From JAKVJE01 sp047722305 (GTDB lineage Bacteria; Actinomycetota; Actinomycetes; Actinomycetales; Microbacteriaceae): a stretch of 59,145 nucleotides of DNA. The translations under genes were made by a program, and so were the position numbers. Below the pieces are notes generated by a model. That model worked only from the letters and a program-made list of their open reading frames with translations. It searched no databases and was not told where the DNA came from. Where the stretch lies: the NCBI GenBank assembly GCA_047722305.1, contig JBDNYM010000008.1, forward strand, positions 1-59,145, written 5' to 3'. How positions within the stretch are numbered: the first letter of the stretch is position 1; each line of letters starts with the position of its first letter. Below, in pieces: positions 53,040 through 59,145 of the stretch.

Positions 53040-53079
53040 CGTTCAGCCTCTTCTCTCTCGACACAACGATTCATCTTCG

Positions 53080-53120
53080 AATCTATCGTGCGAAAACCGC
53101 CGAACATAAGTTCTCCACAG
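53080..53120 (-). promoter_or_regulatory. T7SS promoter B (activator-like box plus -10)
   Basis: On the minus strand, CTGTGGAGAACT starts at 53120, and TAGATT lies at 53085-53080. Box to -10 spacing is 24 bases. It precedes the second unit (53039 to 42495). Confidence 0.65.
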
Positions 53121-53140
53121 GAACAGCTCAAGACAATTTC

Positions 53141-53177
53141 ACGGCAGCCAGATGAACTCCACGGCAGCCAGATGAAC
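53141..53177. repeat. 17-bp direct repeat, two copies
   Basis: ACGGCAGCCAGATGAAC at 53141-53157 and 53161-53177, period 20, between the EccB-MycP stop and promoter B. Confidence 0.85.
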
Positions 53178-53194
53178 GCACATGGCCATCTCCT

Positions 53195-55843
53195 TCACGC
53201 TCCCGGCCGCTCAGCGGCGGCCCGGTCGGCGCGCTGCCGCCGCACCCAGGCGACCAGCAGCAGCACAGCCAGTGCGCTGCCGCCGAGCGTCCCCGTCCAG
53301 AGCACCACGCGGCGCACCGTGGCCATCGGGTCGGTCCAGCCGTCGGTGGTGAGCTGGGTCACACGCCCCTGCGACGGGCGGAACGGCACGATGCCCTCCT
53401 GGAACGGACCCCGCACCCCGTTGCCGATCACCGCGGACAGCGCCTCGACCGGCCGGACGATGCCCCATCCGTGCACGTCGTCGCGGTTATCCGGGTCGGC
53501 GCGCACCGCCGTGAGCTGCAGGCGGTACTTCCACTGGTCGGGCCCATCCGCCGGGAACTCCTGGGCCACCAGCGCGGCCGCCGCGCTCGTGTACGCCGTG
53601 GCGAACGAACTCGACGGCGCCTTGGCCGCATACATGCAGTCCCCGGCGCCCGCGGCCGCCGTGAGCACATCCATCCCCGGCGCCGAGACCCCCACCTGTG
53701 GACCGTGCACCTCCTGATCGGAGGCGAGCAGACGCGCATCCAGCCCGGTCACCCCGAGCGCCTGCGGGTACGCCGCGGGATACCTCGCCTCGAGGCTCGG
53801 CCCCGACTGCGCACCCCCCGTGGTGTCGACGTTGCCGGCGCTGGCCACCACCAGCGCACCACGATCGGTGGCGTACGCCACCGCATCGGCGAGCTCGCCG
53901 CTGCCCGACGAGTCGCTCAGCGAGACGTTGATGACGCTCGCCCCATGGTCGGCCGCGTACCGGATGCCCTGGGCGATTCGCGGGACGGACGGGCCGAACC
54001 CGGCCTGCTTCGACTGGTCGTCCGTGCTCCGGTACACGCGCACCGACAGGATGCGGGCGTCCGGGGCCAGTCCCGCCACCCCCGACCCCTGCACCTGGCG
54101 GGCCGCGATGATCCCGGCCACCGCCGTGCCATGGCCGTACAGGTCGGTCGACCCGTCGGCCGCGGTGCCGTCCGGCACCAGGTTGACCCCGCCCGCGCTC
54201 GCCCCCTGCAAGTGGGCGTTGCCGAAGTCGACACCCGAATCGACCACCGCCACGGTGACCCCTCGACCCGTCGCCAGCGCGCCCGTCTGGGATCCCTGCA
54301 TCTGGGTGAGCCCGGCTGGTACGGCCGTTTCGTACGAGATCGAACCAGGCGTGCACGACTGGTCGTCGGTGGCGGCCTGCGGCTCTGCGCCGGTGGACGG
54401 ACCCGAAGAGGCCCCCGCGTCCGCCCCCGACCCCGTGGCGCCCGGCAGCGACTGCACTCCACCGGACGAGGCCGAAGCCGTCGAGCTGTCCGGCGGGCGG
54501 GCGGCCGCCGCGGCGGTGAGCTTCGGCCCCGTGGCGAACAGGCTCAGCCATGCCGCCGGCACCGGGGAGACCTCGTGGGCCGTGTAGCCGAGACGCTTGA
54601 TGGTCTCGTTGGTGGCGTCCGGCACCGGATAGGCGCGGCCGGACGAGTCGATCACATTGACCACCCCGACCGACTTCTGCCCCGCGCCCACCGCGCGGAC
54701 CAGCGCCCCGCCGGACGGGGGCAGCACCGCGCTCTCGCCCTTCTGCACGTCGTCGTCAAGAGCCGAGACGCGCACCGCCTGAGCGAGTTGCGGCACCGGC
54801 ACCCCGCCCCCGTCGGAGCCCTGCAGCGTCACGCAGGGGCGGGTGCCCGCCCAGTCGATCCCGTGCAGATCGCCCGTGGGCCAATCGGCGCCGCCGATGG
54901 GCTCCGGCGCGTTGCCGAGGCCGGACATCTGCTCCGCGCTGAGCTGCGCCGGGGTGGCGAGGCCGACCGGGTTGTCCAGCCCGTACAGGGAGAACCCGGT
55001 GTCCGAGAGCCGCGCCAGCGTGCCATCCTGCATGACCACGAACCGGTGGGAGGCGTCTCCCCGAGCGGAGACCACCTGCCCGACCGTCAGCGCCCCCGCG
55101 GACGTCTGCACCTGGCTCCCGGCACCCGGCACCCGCGCCGGCCCCAGATCGGTGCCCTTGCCGAACAGGTTCAGCCACTCCGCCGAGACCGGGACGGCCG
55201 TCGCGTTCTGCATCCCCACCACGCGCAGCACCGCGGCCCGCGTCGCCGCGTCGTCCGGCACGGCGAAGCGGCGGGAGCCGCGGATCACATACGCGTGGCC
55301 GTCCTGGGACGCGAGCATCGCGTCGTCCGCCCCGACCGCCTCCGCCGTGCGGGTCCGATCGACCACGGTGATGGTCCGCCCGCTCACCACGCAGCTCGTC
55401 CAGCCGGTGCCGATCAGCTCATCCACTCCGGGCAGGGTGTCCGGGGCGCCCAGGATGCCGATCGTCTGCCCCCGGGGCACGTCGTGCAGTTTGTCCTCCG
55501 AGACGCTGACCACCGCGAACTGGTCGGAGGGGATCATCAGCCGGGCGCTGGTGGCGTTGATGACCGGGTACAGCACGCCCTTCTGCGAGACGTACCGGGC
55601 GCCCGTGTCCTGCGAGATCAGCAGCCGCCCGTTCTGCCACCCCTGCGGGAGCCCCGGCCGAATCATGCCGAAGATGGCGCTGCCGACCACCAGCAGCGCC
55701 GTGAGCGCCACCCCGAAAACCACCGCAGTCCACGGATTGCGCGGCTCGAGCTCGATGCCGCCCGGGATGCCGCTGGTGAAAGCGGTCAGCAGCCGATTGC
55801 GGCTGTACTTCTGCGCCTCGAGGAGATCCTTCTTGGTCGCCAT
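53195..55843 (-). CDS. EccB-MycP fusion protein
   Basis: 882 residues. The N-terminal part is EccB: MATKKDLLEAQKYSRNRLLT, a membrane helix near residues 40-60, then GLPQGWQNGRLLISQDTGAR and the repeat-type extracytoplasmic domain. After a Ser/Ala/Gly linker (about 465-520) comes a complete subtilase: Asp in VAVVDSGVD, His in YGHGTAVAG, Asn in VVASAGN and Ser in SSSFATAY. A second membrane helix follows near 850. In mycobacteria EccB and MycP are separate but touch in the periplasm. The ATG lies 12 bases after eccD. Confidence 0.9.
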   Translation of the reverse strand: MATKKDLLEAQKYSRNRLLTAFTSGIPGGIELEPRNPWTAVVFGVALTALLVVGSAIFGMIRPGLPQGWQNGRLLISQDTGARYVSQKGVLYPVINATSARLMIPSDQFAVVSVSEDKLHDVPRGQTIGILGAPDTLPGVDELIGTGWTSCVVSGRTITVVDRTRTAEAVGADDAMLASQDGHAYVIRGSRRFAVPDDAATRAAVLRVVGMQNATAVPVSAEWLNLFGKGTDLGPARVPGAGSQVQTSAGALTVGQVVSARGDASHRFVVMQDGTLARLSDTGFSLYGLDNPVGLATPAQLSAEQMSGLGNAPEPIGGADWPTGDLHGIDWAGTRPCVTLQGSDGGGVPVPQLAQAVRVSALDDDVQKGESAVLPPSGGALVRAVGAGQKSVGVVNVIDSSGRAYPVPDATNETIKRLGYTAHEVSPVPAAWLSLFATGPKLTAAAAARPPDSSTASASSGGVQSLPGATGSGADAGASSGPSTGAEPQAATDDQSCTPGSISYETAVPAGLTQMQGSQTGALATGRGVTVAVVDSGVDFGNAHLQGASAGGVNLVPDGTAADGSTDLYGHGTAVAGIIAARQVQGSGVAGLAPDARILSVRVYRSTDDQSKQAGFGPSVPRIAQGIRYAADHGASVINVSLSDSSGSGELADAVAYATDRGALVVASAGNVDTTGGAQSGPSLEARYPAAYPQALGVTGLDARLLASDQEVHGPQVGVSAPGMDVLTAAAGAGDCMYAAKAPSSSFATAYTSAAAALVAQEFPADGPDQWKYRLQLTAVRADPDNRDDVHGWGIVRPVEALSAVIGNGVRGPFQEGIVPFRPSQGRVTQLTTDGWTDPMATVRRVVLWTGTLGGSALAVLLLVAWVRRQRADRAAAERPGA

Positions 55844-55854
55844 CCGCCGCCCGC

Positions 55855-57213
55855 CTACACGATCCCCGCAGCGACCGCGGCCAGCGGCAGCACCAGGGCC
55901 AGGCAGGCGAGCGCGCACCAGTCAGCGATCCGTGCCAAGCGCACCGTCTGCTGCGCGGTCAGCAGGGTCAGGGCTGCCACCGCCACCGCCGCGGCGCCGG
56001 CGAGCGCCGCCAAGGCGACCCGCCAGTCGGGATGCGCCGCAGCGGTCACCACCGCGGTGAGCACCAGACCGCCCAGGCCGCCGCCCATCAGCAACAGCAC
56101 CTCGACGCGGGCGTAGCACTGCCGCGTGGTGAGCATCATGCCGAGGAAGGCGAGCGCGCACGCCCCCGCCCCCGCCGGACTGGGCGCCATCGCGGTCGGA
56201 ACCGCCGCCACGCACAGCACGACCAGGCACGACAGCCGCAAGGCGAGCAGCAGCCGCATCCCGGCGCGGTAGCGACGTTCGACATCCGCCGAGTCAATGC
56301 CGACCGGAGGCGCGAAGATCTCCTGCTCGGTCTGCGCACTCTGAACGGTGATCCGCGCCGAGGTGAGCGACACCCAGGGGATGCCGTTGGCCGCCACCGC
56401 CACCACGGCCAGCCCGATCGGCCACACCGCGCCCGGACGCACCAGCGCCGCCACCACGGCGGGCACCACGATCAGGGCTCCGGCCAGCACCGGCATGGCC
56501 GCGAAGATGCGCCGTCCAGAGGCCACGAGCACCCCGACGGCGCCGAACAGCGCCATGCCCAGTCCGGCAGCCGCCAACGGCCAGCCAAGCAGCGCCGGAC
56601 CAGAAGGAGCGAGGACGGCACGCATGCCCTGAAAGCCGCCGACCGACGCGAGCAGCGACGCGACGAGAGAGATGCCCAGGGCAGCCGCGGGCTGACGCTG
56701 CGCGGAGAGCACCCCGGCCACGGTCATCGCCACCGCCGCAGCGCCGAAGGCGACCGCTGCGACCAGGAGGCTCGGCGGCAGCAGGGCGAGGGCCACGGCA
56801 GCCAGCAGCATCAGCCCCAGGCAGCAGGCCAACGCCATGTTGGCATCGTCCGTCGCGGTCCACGACCGCTGCGAGCGCTCCACCGCATCGCCGATCGCCT
56901 CGACCACATCGTCATAGACCACCTGGTCAGGACTCAGCGCGCCCACCAGCAGGTGGAGCTGGTCCCCATCGGCGACGCGCTGGGGCGCCAGCGGGACATC
57001 GTCGCGCAGCATCCGGCCGTCGGAGCGCGCCAGCGAGTAGCCGCCGTGGGCGAGCGTCGGGTCGAGCACCCCCAGCCGCCGGGCGAGGACGGGCAGGAGC
57101 TCTACCACTGCCACGTCGAGCGGGAGGGAAAGGTCGAGTCCACGATCGCCGCACGTGACCGTCACGGTTGCGCTGCGCCCCGGCGCCGCAGCCGTGCCGC
57201 CGATCGTACTCAT
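55855..57213 (-). CDS. eccD: type VII secretion integral membrane protein EccD
   Basis: 452 residues. A ubiquitin-like (YukD) domain at about residues 15-95 (VTVTCGDRGLDLSLPLDVAV...DQLHLLVGA), then about eleven membrane helices. Cytoplasmic loop PPVGIDSADVERRYRAGMRLL between helices and the end RLARIADWCALACLALVLPLAAVAAG are EccD-like. EccD forms the central membrane dimer of the ESX core. First gene of the locus, behind promoter A. ATG has GGAAGGGGCG upstream. Confidence 0.93.
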   Translation of the reverse strand: MSTIGGTAAAPGRSATVTVTCGDRGLDLSLPLDVAVVELLPVLARRLGVLDPTLAHGGYSLARSDGRMLRDDVPLAPQRVADGDQLHLLVGALSPDQVVYDDVVEAIGDAVERSQRSWTATDDANMALACCLGLMLLAAVALALLPPSLLVAAVAFGAAAVAMTVAGVLSAQRQPAAALGISLVASLLASVGGFQGMRAVLAPSGPALLGWPLAAAGLGMALFGAVGVLVASGRRIFAAMPVLAGALIVVPAVVAALVRPGAVWPIGLAVVAVAANGIPWVSLTSARITVQSAQTEQEIFAPPVGIDSADVERRYRAGMRLLLALRLSCLVVLCVAAVPTAMAPSPAGAGACALAFLGMMLTTRQCYARVEVLLLMGGGLGGLVLTAVVTAAAHPDWRVALAALAGAAAVAVAALTLLTAQQTVRLARIADWCALACLALVLPLAAVAAGIV

Positions 57214-57292
57214 CGGATTCCCGCCCCTTCCGACCGGCCATCATGGTGACTGGCACTGGTGGTGACCGGCGCTGGAAGGCGCTGTCGGGATC

Positions 57293-57333
57293 ATCCTATC
57301 GAAGCGGCCCCGACGGAGCAGAGTTATGCACAG
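57293..57333 (-). promoter_or_regulatory. T7SS promoter A (activator-like box plus -10)
   Basis: On the minus strand, CTGTGCATAACT starts at 57333, and TAGGAT lies at 57298-57293. Box to -10 spacing is 24 bases. It precedes eccD. Confidence 0.65.
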
Positions 57334-57345
57334 CCCCTCAGCCCC

Positions 57346-57972
57346 TCAGCCCCGCAGCGGCCGCCCCGGGTCGAGGTAGGAGACCTCCTCGAATCGGTCG
57401 GCCTCGGGGTCGTAACGGAACCCGGTCACACTCGACAGCGCGCACCGCCGCAGCGCCGGATTGTGCCGCAGCTGCTCCCCCGCCAGGCGACGGTGCGCCA
57501 TCCAGATCGGCAGCTCGTGGCTGACCATCACCACGTCGCCGCCACCGGAGCGCCGGGCCGCATCGCGCATCGCGGCGACCATGCGATCGGCGATCTGCTG
57601 GTACGGCTCGCCCCAGCTCGGCACCCACGGCCGGACGAGGTGACGCCAGTTGCGCGGGTAGCGCCACGCACGATGCACCTCCTGCAGAGGGCGGCCCTCG
57701 AACACGTTGGCCGTCTCGATCAGATGCGGCTCGGTGCCGATCGGCAGCCCGAACGTATCGGAGATCGGCTGCGCCGACTCCCGCGCCCGCAGCAACGGCG
57801 ACGCATAGAGGGCGACCGGATGCACATCCGCCGCGGCGAGCGCATCAGCCGCGGCCTGCGCCATGCGGGCCCCGCGCGAGGTCAGCCCGAACCCATCGAG
57901 GCGCCCGTAGAGGACGCCCTCCGGGTTGTCCACCTCGCCGTGCCGGACCAGGTACACGATGGGGGCGCTCAT
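57346..57972 (-). CDS. histidine phosphatase family protein
   Basis: 208 residues, phosphoglycerate-mutase-like branch. Catalytic RHGE in YLVRHGEVDNPEG, second arginine in YASPLLRARESAQ, the late catalytic His in VMVSHELPIWM. It dephosphorylates small molecules, probably broad-specificity; the substrate is not resolved. Leaderless: TAGACT at 57985-57980, seven bases before the ATG. Not part of the T7SS units. Confidence 0.9.
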   Translation of the reverse strand: MSAPIVYLVRHGEVDNPEGVLYGRLDGFGLTSRGARMAQAAADALAAADVHPVALYASPLLRARESAQPISDTFGLPIGTEPHLIETANVFEGRPLQEVHRAWRYPRNWRHLVRPWVPSWGEPYQQIADRMVAAMRDAARRSGGGDVVMVSHELPIWMAHRRLAGEQLRHNPALRRCALSSVTGFRYDPEADRFEEVSYLDPGRPLRG

Positions 57973-58301
57973 GCAGAGCAGTCTAGGGCCGACAGGGGGC
58001 TCGGAGGGGCTTCAAGCGCCCCTTGGACGCCCGCGGCTCGCCGTCTGCGCGGCCACCGTGCGCTCCCGCACATCGATCGCCGGGCCTGCGACGTCGCGGC
58101 GAACACGATCGGCCCAGTTATGGGGATCTCCGCCCCCGCTTCACGCCTGGCTGCCCCGATCAGTGTGCGGTAGCGTCCGCCCCGCCTTTGGGCACCCCAG
58201 ACTTCCCGCGACACAGATCTCAGCGTGCGGTACGGTAGACGTCGAATGAGAACCGTTTTCATCTCAAGCCCTGGCATCTCGTGCCCCGGAGACCCAACCC
58301 G
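57973..58301. other. intergenic region upstream of the COG0523 gene
   Basis: 329 bases. It holds the leaderless -10 of the histidine phosphatase (57980-57985), a twofold CAGyGTGCGGTA repeat exactly 60 bases apart (from 58161 and 58221), a TACGGT -10 candidate (58231-58236) and the Zur-like box. No gene seen. Confidence 0.6.
58246..58262. promoter_or_regulatory. Zur-like operator
   Basis: ATGAGAACCGTTTTCAT, a 17-base near-palindrome close to the actinobacterial Zur box (TGAAAA.GATTTTCA type), 10 bases after a TACGGT -10 candidate and about 40 bases before the GTPase start. Confidence 0.65.
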
Positions 58302-59145
58302 ATGAGTCTCCCCTCCGGCCAGCCACGTCCACGCGGCTCGCGGCGGGTGCCGGTCATCGTCCTGAGCGGCTTCCTCGGAGCGGGCAAGACGACGCTGCTG
58401 AACCATCTGCTGCGCAGCCCCGACGCCCGGCTGGGCGTGGTGGTCAACGACTTCGGCGACATCAATGTGGATGCCACCCTGGTCACCGGGGAGGTGGACG
58501 AGCCGGCCTCGATCGCCGGCGGCTGCCTGTGCTGTCTGCCCCCGGAGAACGGGATCGACCCAGCGCTGCGCCGGCTGTCCGACCCGAGGCTGCGGCTCGA
58601 CGCGATCCTGGTGGAGGCGAGCGGCGTCGCCGAACCGCTCGCACTGGCACGGCTGGTGCGCCGCAGCTCAGTGCCCCGGGTGCGCCCCGGCGGTCTGGTC
58701 GAGGTGGTGGATGCGATCGAGTACTTCCGCACGATCGACGTCCGGGTGGTACCCCCGGCGCGCTTCGCCGCCGCCACACTGATCGCCATTAATAAGGTCG
58801 ACGCGCTGGCGGACGCCGAGCGCGAGGAGGTGGTCGCCCGCATCACGGCCCGCATCCGCGCCCGCAATCCCGCCGCCCTGATCGTGCAGACGTTCCACGC
58901 GCGCATCGACCCGACGCTCGTGTTCGACGTCGCAGGCCTCGGCCAGCCAGACGACCAGCTGCCGCTCGCCGCCCTTCTGGCCGAGCCCGAGTCGGGGCCA
59001 GAGGATGAACCGGAGCCCGAGGACGAGGCCACGTCGCCAGTCGATCACGGGCACGACGAGCATCACGCCCACCCCGCCCGCACCCGCCACACCACATCCA
59101 CATCCACGCGGATGCGGTGACCGTCCCCGCCACTGCCCCGGCCGG
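58302..59145 (+). CDS. COG0523/CobW family GTPase, zinc-type, with frame shift and cut by window end
   Basis: The G3E-family metallochaperone GTPase: Walker A SGFLGAGKTTLLNHLL, GGCLCCLP (the metal-binding CxCC motif), an EASGVAEPLA switch and NKVD. Annotated frame ends at 59120 after a His-rich linker (DHGHDEHHAHPARTRH). Another frame from 59090 reads HHIHIHADAVTVPATAPA, which looks like the true linker and start of the C-terminal domain, running off the window. A one-base error or natural shift in about 59060-59095 is likely. Zur-box control fits a zinc-starvation role. Confidence 0.8.

Noticed and set aside
57323..57333. DnaA box / origin (TTATGCACA-like) near eccD
   Set aside because: Only one near-match, repeated at the other T7SS promoters with a fixed distance to the -10, with no dnaA, dnaN or box cluster.

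Overview
High-GC actinobacterial chromosome. The gene content (menaquinone pathway, actinobacterial type VII secretion, the tRNA-Trp/secE/nusG/rplKA block, many leaderless start codons) suggests Micrococcales, probably Microbacteriaceae; that placement is an inference from content only. The sequence is draft quality. Three segments (about 1-110, 18225-18375 and 23372-23480, the last with ten Ns) are G/C homopolymer runs that look like poor-quality fill, and two of them break genes.

Layout. 211-5571: an alpha/beta hydrolase, a methionine ABC importer (metQ-metN-metI) and an MFS exporter. 5711-13744: the translation block on the minus strand (tRNA-Trp, secE, nusG, rplK, rplA, then rplJ, rplL). 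It is interrupted by plus-strand accessory genes: a DUF6882-like protein, a YqaJ-type nuclease, a quinone-reductase-like enzyme, and a CGNR-type regulator with an AEC transporter. 13950-25354: two paralogous M20 peptidases, an aspartate-type aminotransferase, murB, a hadA/hadB-like dehydratase pair (hadA broken by bad sequence), a KimA-like potassium transporter, a two-gene ABC exporter and deoC. 25603-25951: tRNA genes Met, Thr and Tyr. 26137-28821: a small helical-repeat protein, a RelB/YafQ toxin-antitoxin pair and a ferredoxin-NADP reductase. 28886-38779: a nearly complete menaquinone cluster (polyprenyl synthase, menG, menF, menD, menA, menE, menB, menC).

38920-57213: a minus-strand type VII secretion (T7SS) locus of 15 genes. 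It has EccC with three ATPase modules, EccD, a second EccD-like protein without the ubiquitin-like domain, and an FHA/RDD protein. EccB and a mycosin protease are fused into one polypeptide, and a second stand-alone mycosin is present. Substrates and accessories are two WXG100 proteins, two small EspC-like proteins, an EspB/PPE-like low-complexity protein, a WXG-like membrane protein, a YbaB-like protein and a second DUF6882-like protein. No EccE or EccA is seen. The genes fall into three transcription units. Each unit is preceded by the same element, CTGTGnAnAACT, exactly 24 bases upstream of a TAGnnT -10 box. This looks like a shared activator site and is, with the EccB-MycP fusion, the most interesting signal here.

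57346-59145: a histidine phosphatase and a zinc-type COG0523 GTPase under a Zur-like operator. The GTPase shifts frame in its His-rich linker and runs off the window end.
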